NCBI GenBank assembly: GCA_905221605.1
Contig: CAJNDS010002173.1
Location: 512,501-576,500 of the forward strand
Origin: Symbiodinium natans
Taxonomy: Eukaryota > Sar > Dinophyceae > Suessiales > Symbiodiniaceae
DNA: 64,000 nucleotides
Reading direction: 5' to 3'
Below, piece by piece: positions 10,500 through 19,500 of the stretch. The position numbers and the translations under genes were made by a program. How positions within the stretch are numbered: position 1 is the stretch's first letter; each line of letters begins with the position of its first letter. The notes under the pieces were generated by a model that made no database searches, was not told the origin of the DNA, and saw only the letters and a list, made by a program, of their open reading frames with translations.

Positions 10500-11420
10500 G
10501 TTTAGCGTTTGGGATTCAAAGTTCAGGGGGTTCGGGGATGTAGGGTTCGGGCTTGGTGGGCCAGGGACCCGCCGGCCGAAGCACAACCTTAGCAGAAGTC
10601 GGTATGGGCTAGTTCACACAGAGGGGTCCAGGATTTAGAGGCCTCGCCCTTCACCTTGCATCCTGCAATCCCCCCGAAACCCTAAACCCCAAACCCTAAA
10701 CCCTAAACCCCAAACCCTAAACCCTAACCCTAAACCCCATGCTTGAGGGGATGAGGGGCCAACTGGCCACCCCCAGGCGCTTGAGTGGAGCTATGCACAG
10801 TCGGCTGCATTGGCCGCTTCGGTGCTCGCCCATATCTGCACATCCAAAACTCCGGAAATGCCTATGCATAAATGAAGGCATTTTTTATATTTATTTATTC
10901 ATGTATTTATTCATTTGTTTAGTTATTTATTTATTTTATTTGTATTGTGTGTGTGTGTGCATATATGAATGTATATATACATGTATCTATACGTAGGGAT
11001 GTTCGAGACTCTAGCCAGGGTTTAGGGTTTGGGGTTTAGCCCTTTTACCCCCATAAACCCTTTCACCCCTACAAACCCTTTCAACACGCCAAACCCCTAC
11101 ACACATGCACAGTGTCAGCGTGCACCGCACCCTACGTCCGACACCCGGAAAATCTCGACCCTAAAACCCTAAACCCTACACCCTAAACCATCGAGAAGTA
11201 TCACCCCAGGGTTTCATGTCAGGGTGTGGGGTTTGGGGTTTAGGGTTTAGGGTTTAGGGTGTAGGGTTTGGGGTTTAGGGTTTAGGGTTGAGGGTTGAGG
11301 GTTAGGGTTTAGGGTTTAGGGTTTAGGGTTTAGGGTTTAGGGTTTAGGGTTTAGGGTTTAGGGTTTAGGGTTGAGGGCTTAAAGTCTTAGGGTTCAGGGA
11401 TTAGGGCGTAGCACCATATA
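10500..11420. other. Mixed arrays and islands, no gene assigned
   Basis: CCCTAAA/CCCCAAA units occupy 10675-10740. The 10740-10870 island leads into a T-rich segment with (TG)n at 10945-10960. A G-strand array (11220-11400) follows. I see no supported exon. Confidence 0.6.
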
Positions 11421-11424
11421 AGTT

Positions 11425-11512
11425 TCTCGGCGTCAGCCGCGAAGACTCCCTTCGATCCGAACTAATCGTCCGCAGCATCAGGCGAAGCACTGTTCTGCCC
11501 GTCTCGTCCTGG
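11425..11512 (-). CDS. Possible exon, strand uncertain
   Basis: Both strands are open across this island. Minus reads DETGRTVLRLMLRTISSDRR after a TTCCAG acceptor; plus reads YKFLGVSREDSLRSELIVRS, which superficially recalls a DnaJ start but lacks the HPD region. I prefer minus because of the acceptor and the general gene direction. Function unknown. Confidence 0.35.
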
Positions 11513-12180
11513 AACCCTAAACCCTAAACCCTAAACCCTAAACCCTAAACCCTAAACCCTAAACCCTAAACCCTAAACCCTAAACCCTAAACCCTAAACC
11601 CTAAACCCTAAACCCTAAACCCTAAACCCCCTAAACCCTAAACCCTAACCCTAAACCCTAAACCCTAAACCCCAAACCCTCCCCTAAGCCTCTAAGCCTC
11701 TAAGCCCTTTAAGACCCTAAACCCCGAAGCCCCTGAGCCCCTAAACCCTGAACCCGACACTTTAGCCAACCGGAACCTGAAAGCCCAGCCCCCCCAAAAT
11801 GATGATTTCAAGGCCCCTGAATGGGGTTGGGGGGGGGGGGGGGGGGGGGGAGGGAGTCCTTTTCGTACGGAATCCCTTGCAAGGTTGCAACCCGAGTTTA
11901 GGGTTTGGGGTTCAGGGTTTAGGGTATAGGGTTTAGGGTTTAGGGTTTAGGGTTTAGGGTTTAGGGTTTAGGGTTTAGGGTTTAGGGTTTAGGGTTTGGG
12001 TGTAGGGACTAGGGTTTCGGGTTTGACCCCCTACGTGTCTGCTAGGATATGCCCCCCCCCCCCCTATGTGACTAGGTTTAAGGCTTAGGGTTAAGGGTTT
12101 AGGGTTTCGGGTTTAGGGTTTAGGGTTTAGGGTTTAGGGTTTAGGGTTTAGGGTTCAGGGTTTAGGGTTTAGGGTTGGGG
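11512..12180. repeat. Large inverted pair of heptamer arrays
   Basis: CCCTAAA units fill 11512-11690 with degenerate copies to 11760. After a poly-G tract (11828-11850), TTTAGGG units fill 11900-12010 and 12065-12178. The two blocks face each other around a short unique core. Confidence 0.95.
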
Positions 12181-12189
12181 ACAGCAATT

Positions 12190-12290
12190 ACGAGGAGGGC
12201 GCGTCCTTCCGAAGTTCCATCTTGGCCCTTCTTTGCTTTCCACTTGCCCTTTCCCTTGGCCTGGCGACGGTGGCAAGCTTGGGGGCACCA
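12190..12290 (-). CDS. Possible exon, lysine-rich
   Basis: The minus-strand frame reads QAKGKGKWKAKKGQDGTSEG, a basic low-complexity stretch of the kind found at dinoflagellate protein termini or linkers. No domain is recognised. Confidence 0.35.
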
Positions 12291-12404
12291 AACATCCCTG
12301 GGTTTAGGGTTTAAGGCTTCGGGTTTAGGCATTTAGGGTTTTAGGTTTTACTCTTAAGCCCAAGCCCCAATACCCTGAACCCGAAAATTCCGTCACTTGG
12401 GATG

Positions 12405-12484
12405 TAAGAGGCCAACCACGCATCCAGCGATAAGTCCGACAACGAAAGCCTGCACCTTCTGCTGAAGACTTTGGCCTTTGCAAA
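12405..12484 (-). CDS. Possible exon with a membrane segment
   Basis: The minus-strand frame reads VQAFVVGLIAGCVVGLL, a plausible transmembrane helix, after CAAAG/CAG acceptor-like sites. The plus strand is open too (EANHASSDKSDNESLHLLLK). The assignment is uncertain. Confidence 0.35.
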
Positions 12485-12659
12485 CCCTAAAACCCTAAAC
12501 CATAAGCTCTAAAACCCTAAACTCTAAATCCCAAAACCTCAAAACCCTAAACCCTAAACCCTAAAACCATCTAAAACCCTAGACCCTAGACCCTAGACCC
12601 TAGACCCTAGACCCTAGACCCTAAACCCTAAACCCTAAACCCTAAACCCGATCCGTAAA

Positions 12660-12755
12660 CCCCAACTGCAAGCCAGGCCACCTTCAACCAGGCCGGAACT
12701 TCACCATCGCTGTCCCGAAACTGACACCAGGGCTCAAGCTTTCCGAGAAGTTGCA
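12660..12755 (-). CDS. Possible exon, unassigned
   Basis: Thirty-two open codons on the minus strand read LGKLEPWCQFRDSDGEVPAW, with natural-looking composition (three Trp, mixed charge). Arrays lie on both sides. It may belong with the membrane-segment island just downstream. Confidence 0.4.
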
Positions 12756-12756
12756 G

Positions 12757-12990
12757 CTTAGGGTTTAGGGTTTCGGGTTTAGGGTTTAGGGTTTCGGGTT
12801 TCGGGTTTCGGGTTTAGCGTTTAGGGTTTAGGGTTTAGGGTTTAGGGCTTAGGGCTTAGGGTTTAGGGCTTATTAGGCTTTAGGGCTTATTAGGCTTTAG
12901 GATTTAGGGTTTAGGGTTTAGGGTCCGAGGCTTCGGAGCTTAGGGGCTTCGGGGCTTTGGGGCTTTGGGGCTTTGGATTTCGGACGTTTC
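12757..12990 (+). repeat. TTTAGGG/TTTCGGG/CTTAGGG mixed array
   Basis: The array contains runs of TTTCGGG, then TTTAGGG, CTTAGGG and a repeated 18-base CTTATTAGGCTTTAGGG form, ending in GGCTTTGGGG units. It shows several variant sub-blocks side by side. Confidence 0.9.
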
Positions 12991-12994
12991 GGAT

Positions 12995-13078
12995 GACATA
13001 CGAAGCAGCCTGGACCGCGCTAGACCAGATCTTTTGTTCCAGCCTGTGGGGGTTGCTTGCAATCAAGTTCGGGAATTG
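12995..13078 (-). CDS. Possible exon, unassigned
   Basis: The minus-strand frame reads LIASNPHRLEQKIWSSAVQA and stays open across the island. It is the right-most of a series of minus-strand islands at 12.2-13.1 kb that could form one gene. Family unknown. Confidence 0.35.
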
Positions 13079-13080
13079 TA

Positions 13081-13955
13081 GTCCTGAGCCCTGTATCTAT
13101 CTATAAACCCATAACCCCTACATTTGGGGCTGAGGGTTCAACCCCAGTGCTTTTTGACCCTAGTTTATAAACAAAATAAGCCGGCGTTTACGGGTTTTAG
13201 GGTTTAGGGGTTTAGGGTTTGTCGGAGACCCCTCAGAAGTTGAGGCCCTAAACGCCAACCTCCTAAACCCTCTCATGGCTTCGGCTGAGTAGAGTCTTGT
13301 GTATACCTCTTCACATGCAATGTAAGGCTTCGAAGTTTAAGCTCTTTCTTTGAGGGCTGTAGACGTTCAGGGGAGAAAGCCGCAGGCTTTACAACGCCAC
13401 GGACCGGAACACTCCAAGCTCACCCTGAGCCCTAAGCGCCGGAGACTCGAGTGACTCTACAGTTTGAGGAGTCAGCCCAGCAAGGCAGGGGCTTCGAATG
13501 CTTCCTGAAGTGCACGTAAAGAGACCCGAACCCTGAGGTCTGAACTATCAAGTTGCACAGGAAACTTACCCCCCCCCCCCCCCCCCAAACCTTAGACCTC
13601 CGACGTCCCATTGAGGTGTGGATGGCAAGGCCTTTCCCTTCCAGCCCTTGCCCCAGGGCTCTGCAGGGGAGGCCTCTGCTTCCTTCGCAAGGAGCGTGGG
13701 GACCCTAAGCCCTGAACCCTGAGCCCTAAACCCTAAATCCTAAACCTGAAACCCTAAACAACCCTAAACCCTAACCCTAAATCCTAAACCCTATAAATCA
13801 CTTAAATTCCAAACCCGTTCGGCTGAAGAGCGTCAAGGCTTTATAGATGCTGTTTTTGAGGGTTCCTTAGCCCCTCCCTCCGGGTTCTGGGAGGCAAGGA
13901 GATGTTGGGCGGCGGCAAACCCTGAAAGGAGATGTTGGGGCAAACCCTGTCACTA
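13081..13955. repeat. Segmental duplication, copy A
   Basis: This segment is repeated, with divergence, in the next 1.9 kb. Shared landmarks include TATCTATCTATAAACCCATA, GAGTAGAGTCTTGTGT, GACCTCCGACGTCCCA, CCTTTCCCTTCCAGCCCTTG and GGAGATNTTGGGGCAAA in the same order. Copy A has no LINE sequence between the third and fourth landmarks. No gene is called in it. Confidence 0.85.
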
Positions 13956-14439
13956 CTTGCTTGCTGTCCTGAGAACCCATATCTATCTATAAACCCATAC
14001 ACCCTGGATTGAGGGTTTCGGGCTGAGGGTTCAGGGCACAGGGTTGCAGGTTGCCGTTCACGGTTCCAGATTTAGGGTTTGTTGGGGGACCCCTCGGAAG
14101 TTGAAGCCCCAAATGCCACCCTCCTAAGCCCTATCATGGCTACAGCTGAGTAGAGTCTTGTGTCTACTTCTTCACAATGCAAAGGATTCGAACTTCAAGC
14201 TCCACATGTGAGGGCTGTCGATGTTCAGGGGTCAGAGCCAGGCTTTACAACTCCCAGGACCGGTACTCTCAGGCGCCTGCTACAGTCTGAGGGGCAAACC
14301 CAGCAAGGAAGGGCGTAGCATGATGAAGTAGCTGCAGGAAACGAGACCCGAACCCGGAACCCTGAGGTCTGTCGAGTTGTATGACAAAAAATGAACTTCG
14401 ACCTCCGACGTCCCAAGCGAACTACAAAGACAAGAGGAC

Positions 14440-14574
14440 ACGGTTGAGGGGGGGAGGGTTCTTGGTGTCCCGGGCCTAGGGTTCAGGGGTTGGGGTTCAG
14501 GGTGCAGGCTTCAGGTCGCCGGCTTAGCGCGTAGGGTTTCGGGCTTTACGGGGTTTAGGGCTTAGGGTTTTTTT
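14440..14574 (+). repeat. Degenerate telomere-like sequence 3' of the LINE fragment
   Basis: Units such as TTCAGGG, TTTCGGG, TTTAGGG and CTTAGGG lead up to the T-run that is the LINE A-tail on the minus strand. The junction from A-tail to CCCTAAG is direct, without a target-site spacer. Confidence 0.8.
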
Positions 14575-15381
14575 TTATGGCAGCCATGCGCATGCAAGAG
14601 CTTTGGCGTGTCTTTTGAACAAGTGGGGGCAGCGCGTCGGCGCAGATTCCAGGAAAGACAGGAAGAGGGGGTCCCTATTAAGGAGGTGTTTGAGGCCTAA
14701 GAAGTCTTGCCTTTGCTCCTCCGTGTTTATGCGGTTTAGCCTTATGTATTCTTTAAGCACCGGTAATGCATACTCGGTATTGAGTTCCAGCCAATATCTT
14801 TGGGGATGTCCTCTGTGTGAAGACTTCGTGAATTTGATCCTATCTTTACAACCCGGAGAGTATACTACATGGTGCACCGGATTGTTGGGCGGTGTAGCCA
14901 AGCTGTTTGCCAATTGCTTTAACTGGGCAGAGGTCAAAATTTGGGATGGTAGCGTGGGGCGGCCCGCTAGCGTCCATACCCTTCGATTCGAGATGTGAGA
15001 ATAATATGAGTCCTTGACTCCTAGTGCCCTCCGAAGATATTTGTGGTACCATGCATCTATGGTCTTTAGGTGCTTAATTTCCAGAGTAAGCGTATCCAAT
15101 CCGTACAGTAATGTAGGCAAGACTATGGCATTGAAGATTCTAGTTTTAGTTCTAGAATTGATGCGTGACCTCCAGAAATGTTGGAGTTTGATGTAGGAAA
15201 TGTGCGCCTTGGCTTTACGAGCTTCTATGGCATGCTTAGTGGCCTTGTCCCATGTAACCTGAGAGCCTAAATATTTAGTGTCAGTGGTTATGGGAACCGG
15301 GGAGCCATCGGCAAAGTATAGGACCTGGGGGGCGTCGGCGTTGTACTCCAGAGAGACTGTTTTTTCTTTGTTCAGAAGCAT
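14575..15381 (-). mobile_element. 5'-truncated LINE reverse-transcriptase fragment
   Basis: This 268-codon open frame is the C-terminal part of a non-LTR retrotransposon reverse transcriptase. It begins just after the catalytic region with LLNKEKT (the 'LN..KT' block), then KYLGSQVTWDK, the thumb motif IFNAIVLPTLLYGLDTLTL, and LRRALGVKD. The catalytic (F/Y)ADD box and any endonuclease are absent, so it cannot transpose by itself. The stop codon runs straight into nine A residues and then CCCTAAG-type repeats. The 5' side also begins inside CCCTAAG/CCCTAAA repeats. The frame is intact, suggesting a recent insertion, or chance for a short piece. The ATG at the start is probably not a true start. 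Confidence 0.85.
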
Positions 15382-15515
15382 GGGCTTAGGGTTTAGGGCT
15401 TAGGGTTTAGGTTTGGGGTTGAGGGTTTAGGGCTTTGGGCTTAGGGTTTAGGGCTTGGGGTTTAGGGCTTAGGGGGTTTAGGGCTTAGGGTTTAGGGCGT
15501 AGGGTTGAATGTTAA
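15382..15515 (+). repeat. TTTAGGG/CTTAGGG array 5' of the LINE fragment
   Basis: Alternating TTTAGGG and CTTAGGG units (with TTGAGGG and TTTGGGG) start within a few bases of the truncated 5' end of the LINE fragment. Confidence 0.9.
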
Positions 15516-16046
15516 GTAACGATGACGAGTCCTTTCCCTTCCAGCCCTTGCCCGAAGGCTCTGCTGGGGCGGCCTCTGCTTCCTTCGCAAGCGGCTTGGG
15601 GACCCTCAGCCCTGGACCCTAAACCCTAAACCCTAAACCCTAAACCCTAAACTCTAAACTCTGAGCCCTGACCTAAACCCTAAACCCTCAAAGCTACACC
15701 CTAAACACGTCCGGGCGACGAGGGTCAAGGCTTCACAGATGTTGTCGTTGAGGGTGCTGGAATTCAGATTTCCTCCTAAACCCTAAACCCTAAGCCCTAA
15801 ACCCTAAACTTCTTCCTCGGTTCCCTTACGGCTGCAGGGAGGCAGCGAAACCTAAAAGGAGATATTGGGGCAAAACCCTATCCCTAAAAGCAAAACAAGG
15901 TTTAGGCTTGTCTCCTGGCCTCGAGGCTCTACCCCTCTCGCTACGGGGGGGGGGGGGGGGGGGAAGCAACCCGTAAAAGGAGATGAAGGGGCAAGCTCTA
16001 GCCCTGAAGAAAGATATTGGGCGGAGATTGGGCCTTAAGCTTAAAC

Positions 16047-16199
16047 CCGTAAACCCTAAGCCCTAGGCCCTAAGCCCTAAGCCCTAAACCCTAAGCCCTA
16101 AGCCCTAAGCCCTAAGCCCTAAGCCCTAAGCCCTAAGCCCTAAGCCCTAAGCCCTAAGCCCTAAGCCCTAAGCCCTAAGCCCTAAGCCCTAAGCCCTAG
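16047..16199 (-). repeat. Homogenised CCCTAAG array
   Basis: About 21 almost identical CCCTAAG units (CTTAGGG on the other strand), a one-base variant of the telomeric heptamer. It is the cleanest CTTAGGG block in the window. Confidence 0.95.
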
Positions 16200-16320
16200 A
16201 CCCTAAAGCAAAGCAAAACTACAGCCAACCCAGCCCCGGATTTTGCCCCCCCTTTCAGACCATTCTGGAACCCGAAGATACGACATGGCAAATCGGAAGC
16301 CTTCAGTGCTGAATCCCCAC

Positions 16321-16456
16321 AGGTACCCTATCGAATCCCTAAAGGGGTATATTGTAGGTACCCTATAGAATCCCTAAAAGGGTATATGGTAGGCACCCTA
16401 TAGAATCCCTAAAAGGGTATATGTAGGCACCCTGAATCCCTAAAAGGGTATAACTC
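16321..16456. repeat. Tandem repeat, four units of about 35 bases
   Basis: Four copies of a unit reading AGGTACCCTATAGAATCCCT then AAAAGGGTATAT, the last one shortened. The unit contains CCCT...AGGG half-palindromes (ATCCCTAAAAGGGTAT), so single strands could fold. It lies just beyond the stop codon of the transporter gene. Confidence 0.9.
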
Positions 16457-16484
16457 CTGAGATAAAAACATCCCGACCGACCCA

Positions 16485-16560
16485 TCAGTCTGCACCAGAA
16501 ATACCCGAGTTGCCCACCTCCGGTGCTTCGGAGACTGTGTTGGCCTGCTTGGCCAGCTGC
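16485..16560 (-). CDS. ABC transporter, last exon with stop
   Basis: It reads QLAKQANTVSEAPEVGNSGI and ends GAD with a TGA. The acceptor is GATGAG|G. It is a hydrophilic tail after the nucleotide-binding domain. The link to the preceding exon is plausible by phase but not proven. Confidence 0.55.
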
Positions 16561-19500
16561 CTCATCCGGTTTAGGGTTTACGGTTTAGGGTTTAGGGTTT
16601 AGGGTTTAGGGTTTCGGGTTTAGGGTTCAGGGTTTGGGGTTTAGGGTTTTGGGGTTTAGGGTTTAGGGTTTAGGGTTTAGGGTTAGGGTTTAGGGTTTAG
16701 GGTTTAGGGTTTAGGGTTTGGGGTTTGGGGTTTGGGGTTTGGGGTTTGGGGTTTGGGGTTTGGGGGGAAGTCGTATGGAGCTACCAAAACAGGGAGGCTT
16801 CATGGGCCAGAAAGGCGCAAACAATGCCTGAACCCAAACGCCAGGAAATTGCGGGCTCTGGGCCCTCGAGAGCTGCATAGTCGGGATCCTCAAATTCAAC
16901 CCAAGCTCTCAAAATCCACTGGTTTAGGGAATAGGGTTTCGGGTTTCGGGATTACGTAGGGTTTAGGGTTTAGGGTTTCGGGTTTAGGGTTTAGAGTTTT
17001 GGGTTTAGGGTTTAGAGCTAAGAATAGAACACCGAGCGCGATAGGTGCTCGGGCTTTGTATGCGGGGCTTGAAATGTAAGAGCGGTTACAAAATGTTCAG
17101 GGGACCCTTGAGAAGAACCGTAATTCGCGTGTCTGCTGCCTCTGCACCAGCCCTGCATAGATGTTTTGGTTCTTCAGCAGCTCCTGTGGCAAGACGTGGA
17201 GCTTCGCGGCTAGGGGGCTTAGTGTAAGGCGTCGGGGTTTAAGTCGTAGGGTTGAGGGATTAGGGCTTAGGGTTTAGGGTTTAGGATTTAGGGTTTAGGG
17301 TTTCGGGTTTAGGGTTTCGGGTTTAGGGTTTAGGGTTTACGGTTTAGGGCTAGGGTTTAGGGTTGAGGGATGCTGCTTGGGGCTTCGGGGCGGGGTTCGA
17401 GGGCTGAAGTTCAGCGCGTTCTCATGCCTCCCTCCCTTCACCTCTACCTACCGGCTCTTAGTCAAGGTACGTCCAGCACCCTCTGTCAACAGCATGTCCA
17501 GCATCCTTCTATCGGTTTAGGGTTTGGGGTTTAGGGTTTGGGGTTTAGGGTTTAGGGTTTGGGGTTTGGGATTTGGGATTTGGGGGGGTTCGGGGTTTAA
17601 AGTTTAGGGATTCTAAACCTCAATGGGGCCTCATGAGTGCCCTGCTCGACCACGACCCCCTTGTCCATGACGACAATCTTGTCTGAACCTTTGGAGCCAA
17701 GTCTGAGGGGTTCAAGGTTTAGGGTTTCGGGCTTCGGCCCAAAGAGACCCCGACAGCCTATTGCCCACCAACCGGGTGGGGCGAAAACCCTAAACCCTAA
17801 ACCCTAAACCCTAAACCCTAAACCCTAAACCCTAAACCCCAGGGCTAGGAACTCATTCTCGGAGGATCCCTCCGAACAGCTTGAGAACCATGACCCACTT
17901 GTGCTCAGCCCAAACCAGCCCAGGGAGAAAAACCACGTGTGGGGAGAAAAACCCTGAGGGCCTCAGGAAAGCCGGCTGCCGTAATATTAAGACACCCCAA
18001 ACCCCGCACCAACCCCCAGAACCCCGACAAGCAGCACCGAAACCACAGCCGCAACCCCGGAACAAACCGAGACCGGGCTACTGGCAGACGCTAATCGGAA
18101 CCCCACATAAGCTCCCTAACCCTAAGCCCTAAAACTTAAACCCTGAACCCTAAACCCTAAACCCCTGAAAAAATGCATATATATATATATATACTTACTA
18201 CTTATTTACATTTCTTTGTTTTTATATACGATTCATTTAGTTCTTTCTTTTTCAACGAATCGAGGGTTTGAAAGCAAAAAAGTCTCATCAGAGTATATTG
18301 ATGCAGAGGGTCTGGGAGTGTGAGCGGGGCTGCATGCTGAATCATTGGGGGAAGGAAGTCACGGGCTGGTCGAGAGCTTTCTGTAGAGTTTCGGGTGATA
18401 GGGACTTGGGGTTCAGGGGTCTTTACCCTAAACCCTAAACCCTAAGTCTTTAGCAACTTGGGGTTCAGGGGTCTTTACCCTAAACCCTAAACCCTAAGTC
18501 TTTAGCAGTTCTTCTTCAAGTGAGGCGCCCATCACTGTCGACAGGCGATGGGCGATGAGCATCCTCGAACTTTGGGGTTTAGGGTTACGGTTTACGGTTT
18601 TGGGCTTTGGGGTTCGGTTTTGTTGAAGAACGAAAGGCTTGGAGGGTTCTTGTCAGGCCTTGTGGAGAATCTTGGGGGAGCTTGAAACTTTTCGGGACTG
18701 CGGTTCACAACATCTGGGCGCTGCTTTTCTACAACTGGGATGTCCTTCGGAGTATCTTGATGCAAGGCATCACATTATAGAAGACGCCTCCCAGAAGGAT
18801 CCCTCGAAACGAAAACCTAAAACCCTCTACCCCCCCCACACCGCCCCCCCACACCCCCCCCCCCCACACGCCCCCCACACGCCCCCCTACACCCCCCCTT
18901 GCAATGGAAACCTTGACACCATCGACCTCCACTATACCTGGGGTTAGAGGTTTAGGGTTTTGTCCAATCCCTCCACCAAGAGCCAAGTTTCACCGAACAG
19001 TTTCCTTCCACCTGGTGGACGAGGGCATCGAGTGCCTTCCGGGTAGACTTGCGTGACTGGGGACCCGAAATCAATCTTGGTGTTAGGGCTTTGTGGGGTC
19101 CATATGGGGCTTATTAGATTGAAGGTTTGGGTTTGGTGGGATCGGTTGGGACTTCTGGTTGAGGAGCAACCTGGGTACAAGAGAGCTCCCCTTTGACTGT
19201 AAGCTTAGAGTTAGAGGCACCTTCGGCTTTTGCAAGGCGCGGCGGGTCTCTGAGAGACGCTGAAGATGAAGACCGCGGGCTGTTCACCGGCCGCACGGCC
19301 ACACGCTCTGCGAGCCCTACACGCCCGCTCATCGACTACCACCTTCCGAGATGCTCAGAGGGATGCTCTGTGCCCAACACGGAGACGCCCACGGCAACGG
19401 CTCAGAGTCGTAGGAGGCCCCCAGGACGCCTAGAGGCCGCCATGAAAGAGCCGCACTACCTCGTAGTGGCGGCAGCGGGATGCTACCGCAGCCGGCCGGT

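Larger units (their letters stand above)
13967..15892. repeat. Segmental duplication, copy B, with insertions
   Basis: It has the same ordered landmarks as copy A but is about 1 kb longer. Between GACCTCCGACGTCCCA (near 14410) and CCTTTCCCTTCCAGCCC (near 15535) it carries the LINE fragment and flanking telomere-like repeats. A second, smaller CCCTAAA insertion lies at 15775-15812. A third partial copy of the GGAGATNTTGGGGCAA end occurs at 15970-16020. Confidence 0.8.
17515..18520. repeat. Transporter intron content: arrays and (AT)n
   Basis: TTTGGGG/TTTAGGG (17515-17620), CCCTAAA (17785-17840, 18118-18168), an (AT)n tract at 18174-18194 and a T-rich stretch to 18260 surround exon 17630-17688. 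The 17850-18110 island is open on both strands but unassigned. Confidence 0.8.

Noticed and set aside
11425-11512. DnaJ domain on the plus strand (YKFLGVSRED)
   Set aside because: The stretch lacks the helix pattern and HPD loop that should follow, and the minus strand has a better acceptor and fits gene direction.
14603-14998. 131-codon plus-strand frame
   Set aside because: It is antisense to the LINE reverse-transcriptase fragment, whose minus-strand frame carries the conserved motifs.
16321-16456. CRISPR-like array
   Set aside because: The units are contiguous tandem copies without variable spacers, and the context is eukaryotic.
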